DNA of 64,000 nucleotides from the NCBI RefSeq assembly GCF_003112435.1, contig NZ_BDOQ01000006.1, positions 62,001 through 126,000 on the forward strand, written 5' to 3'. Shown one piece after another: positions 1-11,079 of this stretch. Below the pieces are notes generated by a model. That model worked only from the letters and a program-made list of their open reading frames with translations. It was not told where the DNA came from and did no database searches. Origin of the DNA: Novimethylophilus kurashikiensis (GTDB lineage Bacteria; Pseudomonadota; Gammaproteobacteria; Burkholderiales; Methylophilaceae). Each line of letters begins with the position of its first letter. Within the stretch, counting starts at the first letter, position 1. Made by a program: the position numbers and the translations under genes.

Positions 1-149
1 GCGACCGCAGCATTGCCAGCGTGCGTTTCCGCGGCATGATCAGCGAGGACGCCAACGCAGCGCCTGAGCAAATCGATGAGGTATGGCATTTCGTTCGCGG
101 CAGCGACGCTGGCAACCAATGGCAGCTGGCAGGCATCGAACAGGTTTAA
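1..149 (+). CDS. Tim44-like domain protein, C-terminal end (partial)
   Basis: The window opens inside a plus-strand reading frame (first full codon at position 3) that ends at a TAA at 147-149. The 48 visible residues include EVWHFVRG and WQLAGIEQV. This matches the C-terminal strand-turn of bacterial Tim44-like (TIM44/MRPL45 fold) proteins, where a tryptophan-containing EVWHF segment is followed by W-x-L-A-G-I. The start and the expected membrane segments lie outside the window, so the assignment rests on this tail only. A strong terminator follows, so this is the last gene of its transcript. Confidence 0.6.
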   Translation, partial: DRSIASVRFRGMISEDANAAPEQIDEVWHFVRGSDAGNQWQLAGIEQV

Positions 150-189
150 ATATTGCCCTTCCGGCAGGAATTACTCCTGCCATTAACAA

Positions 190-224
190 AAGCCCCGGCA
201 GAACATCGTTCTCCGGGGTTTTTG
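190..224 (+). terminator. Rho-independent terminator after the Tim44-like gene
   Basis: A perfect 6-bp GC stem (CCCCGG at 193-198 with CCGGGG at 213-218) closes a 14-nt loop and is followed by a T tract. It sits 40 bases after the stop codon and before the next plus-strand gene. Confidence 0.8.
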
Positions 225-289
225 TTTACGCCTACTCAGCCATAGTCGCGTAAAATTCCGCTCGACCATCATTGTTATCAGAGGAAGCC

Positions 290-1474
290 ATGAGCGCCGG
301 CGAAGACCTTACGCCTATTGCATTCGACGACCCCGAGCGCCATGCGATGGCGAACAAATCTACCTGGGTCAGCGTTGCCGTCAATGTCATGCTGACCGCC
401 GTGCAAATCCTTGCCGGCATTTTCGCGCATTCCCAAAGCTTGATCGCGGACGGCCTGCACTCGCTTTCCGACCTGGTGTGCGACTTCCTCGTCCTCATCG
501 CCAGCTACCACAGCAAAGACCCCGCTGACGAAAGCCACCCCTACGGCCACGGCCGTGTCGAGACGGCGGCCTCGTTCGCCCTGGGGGCCATCCTGACGGT
601 GACAGGCATGGGCATCATGGCCGCCGCGGCGCTCAAGCTGCAGAATATCGAGAACCTTCCCCCGGTTGCGCCGCTCGCGCTTTGGACAGCCGGATTGGCA
701 CTCGTGGCGAAGGAAGGACTTTTCCGCTACATGCTGCATGTGGGCGAAAAATTGCGTTCGCCCATGCTCATCGCGAATGCCTGGCATGCCCGCTCAGATG
801 CAGCTTCTTCGCTCGTCGTTGCCGTAGGCATCGGCGGCAATCTGCTGGGATTTATTTATGCGGACTCGGTCGCAGCGATCATCGTGGGCTTCATGATCGT
901 ACGCATGGGCGTGGTGTTCGCCTGGGATGCTTTTCAGGAGCTTATCGATGCGGGGCTTTCCATTGAAGAAGTTAACGGAATCCGCCAAACGCTGATTGAT
1001 ACGCCGGGGGTGGAAAGCCTGCACGAGCTGCGGACGCGCCGCATGGCGCAGCGCGGGCTGGTCGACGCGCATATCCTGGTCAATCCTCGCATCAGTGTTT
1101 CGGAAGGCCATAGCATCGCCGAACGGGCGCGTGCTCGCGTGCTGCGGTATCACCCTGAGATCACCGACGTACTGGTCCACGTCGACCCCGAGGACGATAC
1201 GCATCACGATACCAATGCGCAAAAGATGCCGCCCCGTGATGAACTGCTGCAACATCTGGCACCACTGATCAAGCATCTGCCTGAACCCCAGCGAGTGGTT
1301 TTCCACTACATCAACGGAAAGGCCGAAGCCGAGGTATTCCTGCCGCACGGTACGTTGGATAGCAGCGAATCCTGGGCCAAAGCGCAGCACGATATCGACG
1401 AGCGCCTAGTCGATCATCAATTTTTTAGTTCAGTATTGCTGCATTGCTCTGCGGCACCAACCACTATCAAGTAA
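290..1474 (+). CDS. Cation diffusion facilitator (CDF) family metal exporter
   Basis: A 394-residue inner-membrane divalent-metal/proton antiporter of the CDF (FieF/MamB-like) family. Helix 2 carries D54, H57 and D61 (in IADGLHSLSD). Helix 5 carries H166 and D170 (in WHARSD). These D/H pairs form the family's metal site; Zn, Fe or Mn are all possible substrates. A soluble dimerisation domain follows around residues 205-290, with a further ~100-residue tail that is longer than in E. coli FieF. The ATG at 290 is chosen over the upstream TTG at 272 because GAGGAA lies four bases before it. The gene stands alone and ends at a terminator shared with the convergent eda gene. Confidence 0.88.
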   Translation: MSAGEDLTPIAFDDPERHAMANKSTWVSVAVNVMLTAVQILAGIFAHSQSLIADGLHSLSDLVCDFLVLIASYHSKDPADESHPYGHGRVETAASFALGAILTVTGMGIMAAAALKLQNIENLPPVAPLALWTAGLALVAKEGLFRYMLHVGEKLRSPMLIANAWHARSDAASSLVVAVGIGGNLLGFIYADSVAAIIVGFMIVRMGVVFAWDAFQELIDAGLSIEEVNGIRQTLIDTPGVESLHELRTRRMAQRGLVDAHILVNPRISVSEGHSIAERARARVLRYHPEITDVLVHVDPEDDTHHDTNAQKMPPRDELLQHLAPLIKHLPEPQRVVFHYINGKAEAEVFLPHGTLDSSESWAKAQHDIDERLVDHQFFSSVLLHCSAAPTTIK

Positions 1475-1484
1475 TCGAACTAAA

Positions 1485-1513
1485 AGAAAAGGCCGGGAAT
1501 TCCGGCCTTTTTT
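1485..1513. terminator. Bidirectional terminator between the CDF gene and eda
   Basis: The stem GGCCGG (1491-1496) / CCGGCC (1502-1507) has a 5-nt loop, with an A-rich tract on the left and seven T's on the right. It can therefore end transcription of the convergent genes on both strands. Confidence 0.85.
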
Positions 1514-1534
1514 ATTGCTGCACTCGCTTGAAGA

Positions 1535-2179
1535 TCAGCGGCTTAACGCACTGGCTTCCTTCGCCAATTGGGTGATCTTCGCCCAATCGCCGTTTGCCAG
1601 ATCTTGCGGCGTCACCAACCAGGAACCACCAACGCATACCACGTTAGGCAGTGCCAGCAGCTGCGGTGCGTTCTCGAGAGAAACGCCGCCGGTGGGGCAA
1701 AAGCGCACGTCAGTGAACGGACCGGCCCAGGCCTTCAACAGGTTGGGGCCGCCGGCTTGCATGGCCGGGAAGAACTTGAGTTCGGTAAAACCGTCTTCCT
1801 GCGCCATCATGATTTCGCTGCCGGTAGCAACGCCAGGCAGCAACGACAGGCCGATATCCTGGCAGGTCTTGCCGACCGTGCTGGTGTAGCCCGGGCTAAC
1901 GCCGAAGCGGGCACCGGCGGCGAGTGCCGCCTTGGCATCGGCAGCACTGCGGATGGTGCCGGCACCGACCACGGCATCCGGCACTTCAGCGGCAATAGCG
2001 CGCATGCAATCGAGTGCGACCGAGGTACGCAGCGTGATTTCCAGCATGCGGATACCGCCTGCCACCAAGGCCTTAGCCATGGGAACGGCATGCTTGACAT
2101 CATTGAGCACGATGACCGGGATCACCGGCGCATCCTGCATGACTTGCAGCGCGGTGAGTTTTTCTTGGGTTACAGCCAC
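1535..2179 (-). CDS. eda: 2-keto-3-deoxy-6-phosphogluconate (KDPG) aldolase
   Basis: A class I aldolase of 214 residues that cleaves KDPG to pyruvate and glyceraldehyde-3-phosphate, the last step of the Entner-Doudoroff pathway. The general-base glutamate lies in EITLRT (E47) and the Schiff-base lysine in LKFFPA (K135). GGIRMLEI and the C-terminal VGGSW phosphate site are also visible. I chose the GTG at 2179 rather than the TTG at 2185 because AGGAG lies seven bases before the GTG but only one or two before the TTG. The start overlaps the end of edd by 10 bases, so the two are probably translationally coupled. Confidence 0.95.
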   Translation of the reverse strand: MAVTQEKLTALQVMQDAPVIPVIVLNDVKHAVPMAKALVAGGIRMLEITLRTSVALDCMRAIAAEVPDAVVGAGTIRSAADAKAALAAGARFGVSPGYTSTVGKTCQDIGLSLLPGVATGSEIMMAQEDGFTELKFFPAMQAGGPNLLKAWAGPFTDVRFCPTGGVSLENAPQLLALPNVVCVGGSWLVTPQDLANGDWAKITQLAKEASALSR

Positions 2180-3990
2180 GTGCAAGCTCCTTCTTCAGCA
2201 GATGTGACGTTGTGGCGCAGACCGGCGAACAGTTCGCGGCCCATGCCTTGGTTGTTGGATTCGCGCAGGCTGTGCGGCATCTTGCTCGGTACGCGACCGG
2301 CCCAGTCTTCCGGATCGATCAGCACTTCCAAGCGACCGGTAATGGCATCGAGGCGGATGATATCGCCGTCCTGCACCTTGGCCAGCGGACCGCCGGCAGC
2401 GGCTTCAGGCGAGACGTGGATCGCAGCAGGAATCTTGCCGGACGCACCGCTCATGCGACCGTCGGTAACCAGTGCCACGTCGAAGCCCTTGCTTTGCAGC
2501 GCCTTGAGCGGCGGCGTGAGCTTGTGCAGTTCGGGCATGCCGTTGGCATGCGGGCCTTGCCAGCGCACCACGCACACCACGTTCATATTCAACTCGCCAG
2601 CCTGGAATGCGGCGATCAGCGATTCTTGCGAATCGAACACCTTGGCCGGAGCCTCAATGACGTGCAAGTCTTCAGGCACCGCCGAAATCTTGATGACGCT
2701 GCGGCCGAGGTTGCCGCGCAGCACCTTGATACCGCCGTTGGGGCTGAACGGTGCGGGAACCGGACGCACGACCGAATCGTCCTTGGAAGCGCCAGCCACT
2801 GTCCAGACAATGCTGCCGTCTTCCTTGGGCGCCGGGATACCGGTCGCTTCGCGAATGCCGTTGGGCCGCACAGTAGCGACGTCTTCGTGCATGAGGCCTG
2901 CATCCAGGAGTTCGCGGATGACATAGCCAGGGCCGCCTGCTTCCTGGAATGCATTGACGTCGGCTTCGCCGTTCGGATAAACGCGCGCGATGAGCGGCAC
3001 CACGTCGGAAAGCGTACAGAAGTCGTCCCAGTTGATGATGATGCCGGCAGCACGTGCCACAGCCACCCAATGGATGAGGTGATTGGTAGAGCCGCCCGTT
3101 GCCAGCAAAGCGATCATGGCATTGACAATGCAACGCTCGTCGACGACATGGCCGATCGGGGTGAAATTCTTGTTACGGGTGATATCGAGCACCGTACGGA
3201 CGGCTTCGCGCGTCAATTCGTTGCGGAATTCGCTGCCCGGATTGATAAATGCCGTGCCGGGCACATGCAGGCCCATGGCTTCCAGCAACATCTGGTTGCT
3301 GTTGGCAGTGCCGTAGAACGTACAGGTACCGGGACCGTGATAGGCCTTGGATTCGGCTTCCAGCAACTCTTCACGGCCGACCTTGCCTTCTGCGGCCAGC
3401 ACGCGCATGTGGGATTTTTCGCTGTTGGACAAGCCGGACGTCATCGGGCCAGCAGGCACGAACACCGTCGGCAGATGGCCGAAATGCAATGCGCCGATCA
3501 ACAGGCCCGGAACAATCTTGTCGCATACGCCGAGCATCAGGGTAGCGTCGAACACGTCGTGGCTCAGCGCGACCGAGGTCGACATGGCGATCACGTCGCG
3601 GCTAAACAGCGAAAGCTCCATGCCGGGCATACCTTGGGTAATGCCGTCGCACATGGCAGGCACGCCGCCCGCAACTTGAGCGGTAGCATTGTGCTTGCGA
3701 GCCTCTTCCTTGATCAGGTCGGGGAAATGCTGGAACGGTGCGTGTGCCGACAGCATGTCGTTGTAGGCAGTCACGATGCCGATGTTGGGCACATGTTCCT
3801 TGACGACCTTGAATTTATCGTTGGCCGGCATGGCTGCAAACGAGTGCGCCACGTTAGCGCAACCCATGCGGGATGCACCCGGCGGACGCTTGGCCATCTT
3901 ATCAAGCTGCTGGAGATAGGCTTGACGGGTTTCAGCGCTACGCTCGCGAATGCGCTGTGTAACTTCGGCAACAGTGAGATTTAGTTTCAT
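2170..3990 (-). CDS. edd: 6-phosphogluconate dehydratase
   Basis: A 606-residue IlvD/Edd-family [4Fe-4S] dehydratase that converts 6-phosphogluconate to KDPG. Cluster ligands are expected at C156 (GVCDK) and C223 (GTCTF), with another conserved cysteine at C114 (AMCDG). The C-terminal half carries the family signature around [12 protein letters not shown]. Full length for the family. It is transcribed first in an edd-eda operon, giving a route from 6-phosphogluconate to pyruvate. No convincing Shine-Dalgarno sequence or sigma-70 promoter was found in the 270 bases upstream. No glucose-6-phosphate dehydrogenase gene is present in the window. Confidence 0.96.
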   Translation of the reverse strand: MKLNLTVAEVTQRIRERSAETRQAYLQQLDKMAKRPPGASRMGCANVAHSFAAMPANDKFKVVKEHVPNIGIVTAYNDMLSAHAPFQHFPDLIKEEARKHNATAQVAGGVPAMCDGITQGMPGMELSLFSRDVIAMSTSVALSHDVFDATLMLGVCDKIVPGLLIGALHFGHLPTVFVPAGPMTSGLSNSEKSHMRVLAAEGKVGREELLEAESKAYHGPGTCTFYGTANSNQMLLEAMGLHVPGTAFINPGSEFRNELTREAVRTVLDITRNKNFTPIGHVVDERCIVNAMIALLATGGSTNHLIHWVAVARAAGIIINWDDFCTLSDVVPLIARVYPNGEADVNAFQEAGGPGYVIRELLDAGLMHEDVATVRPNGIREATGIPAPKEDGSIVWTVAGASKDDSVVRPVPAPFSPNGGIKVLRGNLGRSVIKISAVPEDLHVIEAPAKVFDSQESLIAAFQAGELNMNVVCVVRWQGPHANGMPELHKLTPPLKALQSKGFDVALVTDGRMSGASGKIPAAIHVSPEAAAGGPLAKVQDGDIIRLDAITGRLEVLIDPEDWAGRVPSKMPHSLRESNNQGMGRELFAGLRHNVTSAEEGACTWL

Positions 3991-4263
3991 TCGATTGTAT
4001 CTATTAAGTAAAGCAATCCCGGCCCGGCGAGGGCAAACTAGATTCGAGTTTAATTACAAGAAATGCTTGAAAAAGAAACTGGGAATCCTCGGCTGAATAT
4101 AATCGACTTAGGCCTACCAGAGTCGTTTTTTATCGACGTATTGTAAGCGAAAATCGTCAGAATTCCAAAAAAGCTCTTCCGCGACAGTGGGCGGTTTGCC
4201 TTACCAAACAAGCCCCAACCGCATTTGTGGTAACTTTTCCAACATCAATCATACCCGAGTATA
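3991..4263. other. Intergenic stretch between edd and the MFS gene
   Basis: About 270 bases without a credible gene. It should contain the edd promoter, but I could not find a well-spaced -35/-10 pair on the minus strand. A TATAAT at 4098-4103 on the plus strand has a TTGAAA 25 bases upstream, which is too far to be convincing. The A+T content is clearly higher than in the flanking genes. Confidence 0.4.
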
Positions 4264-5523
4264 TCACTCGGGAAATAATCCCTTGGCAGATAAAACGGGC
4301 ATCGCTTTTTCCTTGAGCGTCGGGAGGACGTTTCGCAGAACGTAGAACATGGCAAGTGATGCCAAGCCTGAAATCAAAAATGTCGTCTGTACGCCGAAGT
4401 GATGCGCAACACTCCCCATCAGCAAACTCCCCACCGGCAACATACCGATAAAAGACATGGTGTAAAGCGCCATCACCCGCCCGCGAAGGTTTTCTGGCAC
4501 CAGCGTCTGCAACAGGATATTGCATGAAGTGACAATGGTAATCAGCGAGAAGCCGGACGCCACCAGTAGAGGCAGCGCAAAGGTCAGTAGCGTATTGTGA
4601 GCGAACCCCAACGAGGCTATGCCGCAGAGCAGGAAGCCGCGCCAGATGTATCGTCCCAAGCCGAACACCGTCTTGCGGTTGGCCAGTATCAATGCGGCCA
4701 GCAACGCACCCATGCCCGAGGCGCCCATCAACGTCCCCAGCATGTCCGGGCCGCCTTTGAAAATATCCTTGGCATAGACCGGCATGAATGTCATGAAAGG
4801 TGAAACGCAAAAACTTGCCGCTGCAACTGCGCCGATGAGCCAGGCCGCGGGCGAGAAGGATCGCAAGTATTCCAGCCCCTCGCGCAAGCCCCCTCCTCTT
4901 GTACGCTCGACGTGCTTGGCAGGCCGGATCATCCATAACGAAATAATCGCGGCAATATAGGAGGCAGCATTCAAACTAAAACAAACGACATCCCCGAAAG
5001 CTGCCAGCATCAAGCCGGCGACTGCCGGGCCCGCCAAGCGGGCCACGTTGAAGGTCAGGGAATTAAGGGCAATGGCATTCGACATATGCCGAGGGTCATG
5101 CAAAATCTCCGTGACGAAAGCCTGGCGCGTCGGCATCTCTAGCGCAGCGGCCACGCCTGATAATATGGCCGTCACCACCAATACCCACGGCGCCATCGCT
5201 CCTCGATAAGCCAGTACGGCCAGCAACAGGGCAACGGCCATTTCGGCATACTGGGTGATGAGCAGCAGTTCCCGGCGACTCATTCGGTCGGACAACATCC
5301 CGCCAACCGGGGTCAACAGCAACATGGGAATCTGGCCAGAAAAGGCGATCAGCCCTAACATGAAAGCCGAGCCTGTGACTCGATAGGCGATCCACGATAG
5401 CGCCACCTGCTGTACCCAGGTGCCTACCAGGGAAACAACCTGGCCGAAAAAATAGATCCGAAAATCGCGGCCGGACAAGGACCGGAACATGTGCTGTAGC
5501 GCTACAGGCTTAGCCATCGGCAT
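4264..5523 (-). CDS. MFS transporter, enterobactin-exporter-like (MFS_3)
   Basis: A 419-residue major facilitator with about 12 hydrophobic segments, a GRDFRIYFFGQ start and a GGMLSDRMSRR cytoplasmic loop between helices 2 and 3. This pattern fits the EntS/MFS_3 group of small-molecule exporters, but the substrate cannot be read from the sequence. The ATG at 5523 is preceded by GGAGAG at good spacing. The gene stands alone, and its stop codon is embedded in a short hairpin (4254-4272) with no T tract. Confidence 0.8.
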   Translation of the reverse strand: MPMAKPVALQHMFRSLSGRDFRIYFFGQVVSLVGTWVQQVALSWIAYRVTGSAFMLGLIAFSGQIPMLLLTPVGGMLSDRMSRRELLLITQYAEMAVALLLAVLAYRGAMAPWVLVVTAILSGVAAALEMPTRQAFVTEILHDPRHMSNAIALNSLTFNVARLAGPAVAGLMLAAFGDVVCFSLNAASYIAAIISLWMIRPAKHVERTRGGGLREGLEYLRSFSPAAWLIGAVAAASFCVSPFMTFMPVYAKDIFKGGPDMLGTLMGASGMGALLAALILANRKTVFGLGRYIWRGFLLCGIASLGFAHNTLLTFALPLLVASGFSLITIVTSCNILLQTLVPENLRGRVMALYTMSFIGMLPVGSLLMGSVAHHFGVQTTFLISGLASLAMFYVLRNVLPTLKEKAMPVLSAKGLFPE

Positions 5524-5665
5524 GTATTCTCTCCGTTATTGAAGTCAGAACCGATGCTCGCCCATGTAGGGGCAAGCAGGATTACAATGTCCCGGAATTT
5601 TCTCCGCGCCCGCTTTGCTGCGGCGCTTAATTTTTATCTGACCTCGCCACGAGGCTAAATATTCC

Positions 5666-6028
5666 ATGGCTGAAGAATCGATTGCATTAGAAACACACGT
5701 CAACGTAGCCGGATTTTGCGAGCAACAGTCCAAAGACATCGAACATGAGATCGAACGCATGGGTATCGTGCTCGGCATCAACTGGGATGACGAAAGCCAG
5801 GTTCAGTCATTGGCGAAAGAGGCGCTGGAACACGCTCAGAAGGCTATCAGCGATTACGAACACGCCCACCGAGATTATCAGAAACAAGCCAAGGCAACCC
5901 TGTTCGCATTGGCCGCGATGATGATGGACATGATGGCTGCCAGCGCCGATAAAGGCATTCATACTCACGGCGGCAATGCCTGGAAGGCGTTTTCAAAAGC
6001 GCTGATGAAAGAGAAAGGGATCATTTAG
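5666..6028 (+). CDS. Small helical protein of unknown function
   Basis: A 120-residue protein I do not recognise. It is predominantly helical and rich in Ala, Glu and Met. It has a charged, probably amphipathic segment at about residues 55-75 and a methionine-rich stretch (AAMMMDMMAAS) near residue 87, followed by a His-rich THGGNAW. There is no signal peptide or clear membrane helix. The start codon has only a weak, distant GAGG upstream. A strong terminator directly follows, which supports it being a real transcription unit. It sits between an MFS gene and tRNA-Pro, divergent from the former. Confidence 0.6.
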   Translation: MAEESIALETHVNVAGFCEQQSKDIEHEIERMGIVLGINWDDESQVQSLAKEALEHAQKAISDYEHAHRDYQKQAKATLFALAAMMMDMMAASADKGIHTHGGNAWKAFSKALMKEKGII

Positions 6029-6056
6029 CACACAAGAAAAGCGAGCGCGATTCAGA

Positions 6057-6089
6057 AAATAAAAAAGCCGCTTATCGCGGCTTTTTGCT
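6057..6089. terminator. Terminator after the small unknown gene / tRNA-Pro
   Basis: AGCCGC (6066-6071) pairs with GCGGCT (6077-6082) across a 5-nt loop. The pairing extends into A and T tracts on either side, so it can serve both the plus-strand gene and the minus-strand tRNA-Pro. Confidence 0.85.
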
Positions 6090-6103
6090 TTCCCTAGGGA
6101 AAT

Positions 6104-6180
6104 TGGTCGGGATGGCGGGATTCGAACTCGCGACCCCTTGCACCCCATGCAAGTGCGCTACCAGGCTGCGCTACATCCCG
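6104..6180 (-). tRNA. tRNA-Pro (anticodon GGG)
   Basis: Read on the minus strand, a 77-nt cloverleaf with acceptor CGGGATG/CATCCCG, discriminator A and encoded CCA. The anticodon stem CTTGC/GCAAG encloses loop ATGGGGT, giving anticodon GGG. The T-arm contains GTTCGAATC. Its position behind merR-ihfA-pheT is typical of betaproteobacteria. Confidence 0.97.
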
Positions 6181-6221
6181 ACCGAGCCCGAGAGAGCTAA
6201 CGCCCTCTCAAGCAGGCGCGC

Positions 6222-6227
6222 ATTATA
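6222..6227 (-). promoter_or_regulatory. -10 box of the tRNA-Pro promoter
   Basis: A perfect TATAAT on the minus strand, 42 bases upstream of the mature tRNA 5' end. The -35 region is weak (TTGTAG at a 20-base spacing). It lies between the merR stop and the tRNA, so the tRNA is probably also transcribed independently. Confidence 0.5.
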
Positions 6228-6269
6228 GCGGAAACATTTGCATGCCGCTACAACGCTTGGAGAAATTAT

Positions 6270-6704
6270 TTATTGGTGCAGCGGTGCGCGCAGCAAATCG
6301 AGCACTTCGGCCAGTTCGGAACGCAAACCAACCCAATCATAAGCTGGCTGGGCAGGTGCTGCTTGCACGACCGGCACAACGGCACTTGCCACTTGAGGGT
6401 CAATGGCGATTTCGGTGTGCGACTCTTCGCCGAGGTCACCTTCTTCCAGGCGATTACGCGCACCGTTGATGGTAAAGCCTTGCTGATAGAGCAGTTCGCG
6501 AATGCGGCGGATCAATAGGACTTCATGATGCTGGTAGTAGCGGCGGTTGCCACGACGCTTGACAGGCTTGAGCTGTGTAAACTCCTGTTCCCAGTAGCGG
6601 AGCACGTGCGGCTTGACGCCGCACAACTCGCTCACTTCACCGATGGTGAAATAACGCTTGGCTGGAATAGGCGGCAGCGGTGCCTTATCAATTTGTTCCT
6701 GCAT
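6270..6704 (-). CDS. MerR family transcriptional regulator
   Basis: A 144-residue one-domain regulator. Residues 18-85 form a winged helix of the MerR type ([20 protein letters not shown], then the RRGNRRYY wing), closest to the MlrA/CarA-like subgroup that lacks metal-binding cysteines. The C-terminal 50 residues are low in similarity signals and may be an effector or dimerisation tail. The ATG lies inside the end of ihfA (17-base overlap) with GGACGAGG just upstream. MerR-type genes follow ihfA in most betaproteobacteria; the regulated targets are not evident here. Confidence 0.88.
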   Translation of the reverse strand: MQEQIDKAPLPPIPAKRYFTIGEVSELCGVKPHVLRYWEQEFTQLKPVKRRGNRRYYQHHEVLLIRRIRELLYQQGFTINGARNRLEEGDLGEESHTEIAIDPQVASAVVPVVQAAPAQPAYDWVGLRSELAEVLDLLRAPLHQ

Positions 6705-6987
6705 AAGCCTCGTCCACTTGGGTCTTCAGTTTTTGGCTGGCGTGGAATGTCACAACGCGGCGCGCCGTGATGGGAATTTCTTCCCCGGTCTTGGGATTGC
6801 GGCCTGGGCGCTCGGACTTTTGACGCAGTTCGAAATTTCCGAAGCCGGAAAGCTTCACACTATCCCCATCTTCTAACGAGGTACGGATTTCCTCGAAAAA
6901 TGCTTCAACCATGTCCTTGGCTTCACGCTTATTCAGGCCGACCTGTTCGAATAGCAGGTCCGCCAAATCAGCTTTAGTCAATGTCAT
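6688..6987 (-). CDS. ihfA: Integration host factor, alpha subunit
   Basis: A 99-residue DNA-bending protein of the HU/IHF family. Seen: N-terminal [21 protein letters not shown] and the DNA-intercalating arm around [19 protein letters not shown]. The ATG at 6987 gives exactly the length and N terminus of E. coli IHF-alpha and has AAGGA ten bases upstream. The alternative TTG at 7005, overlapping the pheT stop, would add six residues. It lies downstream of pheT, as in E. coli, so it is probably cotranscribed with pheS-pheT. Confidence 0.96.
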   Translation of the reverse strand: MTLTKADLADLLFEQVGLNKREAKDMVEAFFEEIRTSLEDGDSVKLSGFGNFELRQKSERPGRNPKTGEEIPITARRVVTFHASQKLKTQVDEAYAGTN

Positions 6988-7001
6988 TTGGATTTTTTCC
7001 T

Positions 7002-9359
7002 TCAACTACGCAGGGCCGCGCCGAAATTATTGGTGAGCACGGCAATCAATTTAACCATTGCCGCATCGGCATCTTCGTCGGTCAGTGTTTTTTGAGTATC
7101 TTGCATAAGCACCAGAAAAGCAACACTTTTTTGGCCTTCAGCAATTCCTTTTCCGCGATAGATATCGAATACTGCAACGTCATTTACCAAGGTTTCGGAC
7201 GCCGCACGCATCGCGTCCAGCATGTCCTGTACCGGAATATTTTCATCCACTACGACAGCGAGGTCGCGTCGCGTGGTGGGGAACTTGGAAATCTCGGCGT
7301 ATTTAGGCACCGCCTTAGAATTCAGGGCGTCCAGTTCCAGTTCGAACAACACCACGCCTCGTGGGAAATCGTAATGCTGCTGCCAGCGCGGATGCAGCGT
7401 ACCGATCCAGCCGATAGCACGACCGTTTAGCCATACCTGTGCCGTCTGCCCCGGATGCAAGGCAGGATGCTGCGCCGGCTTAAAGACAGCGCCGGCACCG
7501 ACGAGCGCCTCGACATCCGTTTTAACGTCGAAGAAATCCACACTGCGTTCCGTTTCGCCCCATTGTTCTGGGTACGCATCGCCGTAACACAGACCGCCAA
7601 TATGGGTGATCTCGCGATACGAAGTACCTTCCTGGTAAAAACAGGCACCCACTTCGAACAAGCGCACGCGCGCTTGGGTTCGATTGAGGTTGTATTGCAG
7701 CGCATCCAGCAATCCGCCCCACAAGGAGGAACGCATCACGCTCATGTTGCTGGCGATGGGATTGCGCAATGGAATCGCGGCAACATTGCCCATCAGATCG
7801 CGTTCCCACGCAGCATCCACAAAGCTGTAGGTAATCGCTTCGCGATAATCGGCATCCACCAGCAACTGGCGCAGGCGAGCCAATCCGCGTTTGCTTTCAT
7901 CGGAGGGCAGCATGACCAGTGCATCGTTTTTCGGCGGCAGCGCGGGCAAGTGCTCGTAGCCGTGCAGGCGCACGATTTCCTCGATGAGATCTTCTTCGAT
8001 CACGATATCGAAACGATAACTGGGCGGCGTGACCGTAAAGACGTCACCATCCTGCGTGAACTGGAATTGCAGTCGCGTCAGCAAATCGGCGACTTTTTCC
8101 TGCGTGAGCGGGATACCCAGCACATCGACAGCCTTGCTGAGGCGCAGGCTTACCGGCTGTCGTATAGGCAATGCTGCCGCGACTTCTGTCACTGGGCCAG
8201 CCTGGCCGCCGCAAATTTCGAGGATAAGCTGCGTGGCCCGTTCAAGGCAGGTACGGGTAGCTGCAAAGTCCACCCCCCGTTCGAAACGGTAGGACGAATC
8301 GGTGGACAAGCCGAGGCGGCGTGCCCGTCCGGCAATCGCCGCAGGGGCGAAATAAGCACTTTCCAGAAAAATATTTGTCGTCGCATCCGAAACAGCCGTG
8401 CTCGATCCACCCATGATGCCGGCCAACGCGATCGGACCGCTTCCATCCGCGATGACGAGCATGTCGTCATGCAATTCGGCCACCTGATCGTTCAGCAGCG
8501 TCAGCGATTCGCCCTGCTTTGCCATGCGAACCTGAATATCACCGGTCAACTTGGCGAGATCGAAAGCATGCAGGGGCTGTCCCATTTCGAGCAGGACGTA
8601 ATTGGTGATATCCACGACCGCGCTAATGCCTCGCAAACCGCTGCGTTCGAGCTGGCGGCGCATCCAGAGCGGCGTTTCGGCCTGTGCATTCACACCAGTA
8701 ATCACACGACCGCAATACCGCGGGCACGCCACTTGGGCATCAACGCGCACATTTCCGGTCTGCTGGGTAGTCACCGAGACTTCGCCGACCTGCGGCATTT
8801 TAAGCGGGGCGCTCGTGAGTGCAGAAACATCGCGAGCGATGCCGGCTAGGCTCAAGCAATCGCTGCGATTGGGGGTGAGCTTGAGCTCGAATACTTGGTC
8901 GTTGAGATCGAAATACTCCCGGACGTCCTGGCCAACAGGCGCATCTTCGGGCAGTTCAATAATGCCGGCACTTTCAGCAGCCAAGCCGAGCTCCTTCTCG
9001 GAACACATCATGCCGAAAGACTCGACACCACGCACCTTGGCGCGCTTGATTTCGAATCCTGGCAGGCTGGCGCCGACAAGCGCGCAGGCAGACTTCAACC
9101 CAACCCGGGCATTTGCGCCGCCACACACGATTTGCAACGGCTCACCCTGTCCCACATCCACGCGCAGCACCTGCAGGCGATCGGCGTCCGGATGTTTTTC
9201 TGCACTCAGGATGTGTGCAATGACGACTTTGTTGAAGACAGGCGCAACAGGCTCCTGGGATTCGACTTCCAATCCAGCCATGGTCAGCAAATGGTTCAGT
9301 TCGTCGCTGGACAGCTTCGGATCGACGTAACTACGCAGCCAATTTTCGGAGAACTTCAT
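7002..9359 (-). CDS. pheT: Phenylalanyl-tRNA synthetase, beta subunit
   Basis: A 785-residue subunit of the (alpha-beta)2 enzyme that charges tRNA-Phe. Domains in order: an EMAP-II-like tRNA-binding domain (about 40-150), B3/B4 editing domain (about 210-380), B5 (about 400-475), a class II-like core, and a C-terminal ferredoxin-fold anticodon-binding domain (about 690-785, starting near [10 protein letters not shown]). Length is normal for proteobacteria. It starts five bases after the pheS stop, so the two subunits are made from one message. Confidence 0.97.
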   Translation of the reverse strand: MKFSENWLRSYVDPKLSSDELNHLLTMAGLEVESQEPVAPVFNKVVIAHILSAEKHPDADRLQVLRVDVGQGEPLQIVCGGANARVGLKSACALVGASLPGFEIKRAKVRGVESFGMMCSEKELGLAAESAGIIELPEDAPVGQDVREYFDLNDQVFELKLTPNRSDCLSLAGIARDVSALTSAPLKMPQVGEVSVTTQQTGNVRVDAQVACPRYCGRVITGVNAQAETPLWMRRQLERSGLRGISAVVDITNYVLLEMGQPLHAFDLAKLTGDIQVRMAKQGESLTLLNDQVAELHDDMLVIADGSGPIALAGIMGGSSTAVSDATTNIFLESAYFAPAAIAGRARRLGLSTDSSYRFERGVDFAATRTCLERATQLILEICGGQAGPVTEVAAALPIRQPVSLRLSKAVDVLGIPLTQEKVADLLTRLQFQFTQDGDVFTVTPPSYRFDIVIEEDLIEEIVRLHGYEHLPALPPKNDALVMLPSDESKRGLARLRQLLVDADYREAITYSFVDAAWERDLMGNVAAIPLRNPIASNMSVMRSSLWGGLLDALQYNLNRTQARVRLFEVGACFYQEGTSYREITHIGGLCYGDAYPEQWGETERSVDFFDVKTDVEALVGAGAVFKPAQHPALHPGQTAQVWLNGRAIGWIGTLHPRWQQHYDFPRGVVLFELELDALNSKAVPKYAEISKFPTTRRDLAVVVDENIPVQDMLDAMRAASETLVNDVAVFDIYRGKGIAEGQKSVAFLVLMQDTQKTLTDEDADAAMVKLIAVLTNNFGAALRS

Positions 9360-9364
9360 ATTTT

Positions 9365-10402
<1,038 letters not shown>

Positions 10403-10411
10403 TCACCGGAT

Positions 10412-10774
10412 TTAAACGGCGCCTAGGCTAGCTTTCGCCAGGTCGGCAATCTTAGCGAATGCCGGCTTGTCGAATACAGCCAGATCGGCCAGAACCTTGC
10501 GATCGACTTCGATCGCGGCCTTCTTCAGACCGTTCATGAAACGGCTGTAGGTAAGGCCATACTCGCGGGCGCCGGCGTTGATACGGGCGATCCACAGAGC
10601 ACGGAACTGACGCTTTCTTTGACGACGGTCGCGATAGGCGTATTGGCCTGCCTTCATCACCGCTTGCTTGGCAATGCGGTAGACGTTCTTGCGACGGCCG
10701 CGGTAACCCTTGGCTGCGTCTAAAACCTTCTTGTGACGTGCGCGGGCGATGACACCACGTTTGACTCTTGGCAT
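10412..10774 (-). CDS. rplT: 50S ribosomal protein L20
   Basis: A 120-residue, very basic protein ([19 protein letters not shown] start) required for early 50S assembly. Two-domain L20 layout: a long basic N-terminal helix and a globular C-terminal part (residues about 60-120). In E. coli L20 also represses its own operon by binding mRNA upstream of rpmI; whether that happens here is not visible. Second-to-last gene before the attenuator-like hairpin ahead of pheS. Confidence 0.98.
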   Translation of the reverse strand: MPRVKRGVIARARHKKVLDAAKGYRGRRKNVYRIAKQAVMKAGQYAYRDRRQRKRQFRALWIARINAGAREYGLTYSRFMNGLKKAAIEVDRKVLADLAVFDKPAFAKIADLAKASLGAV

Positions 10775-10786
10775 GGTCTCTCTCCT

Positions 10787-10984
10787 TTACGCGAACGGCA
10801 TCATGGCGCGGATCGACTTGACATCGCTCGCAACCACATCGACGGAACCACGCAGATGACGCTTGTTCTTGGTGGTCTTCTTGGTGAGGATGTGACGCTT
10901 GAACGCCTGTCCCCGCTTGATGCTACCGCCTGCGCGCACTTTGAAGCGCTTGGCAGCACCGCTCTTGGTCTTCATCTTGGGCAT
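10787..10984 (-). CDS. rpmI: 50S ribosomal protein L35
   Basis: A 65-residue basic protein with the usual L35 start ([15 protein letters not shown]) and internal [21 protein letters not shown]. It lies between infC and rplT with 95 bases of leader behind infC. In enterobacteria that position holds the L20-binding operator. Confidence 0.98.
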   Translation of the reverse strand: MPKMKTKSGAAKRFKVRAGGSIKRGQAFKRHILTKKTTKNKRHLRGSVDVVASDVKSIRAMMPFA

Positions 10985-11079
10985 TTTGTACTCCTGTCTG
11001 GATTACTCGAAACAAGCGATCGGGCATGCCTTGTAGGGTTTATACCCAGGCCACGTCGCCTGCTGTTGCTTGCGAAGGA

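Noticed and set aside
2212-3984. A 590-codon plus-strand open frame opposite edd
   Set aside because: Antisense shadow of a highly conserved gene in GC-rich DNA; the protein is rich in His, Arg and Gln with no recognisable domain.
4040-4080. A possible HexR-type operator (TTGTAATTAAA) upstream of edd
   Set aside because: Only one half of the palindrome is present and no hexR gene is in the window.
4254-4272. A hairpin at the MFS stop codon as a terminator
   Set aside because: The 6-bp stem has no T tract after it on the minus strand and overlaps the stop codon.
5545-5781. A 78-codon minus-strand open frame in the MFS upstream region
   Set aside because: It overlaps the better-supported plus-strand gene and the MFS leader and has no homology-like features.
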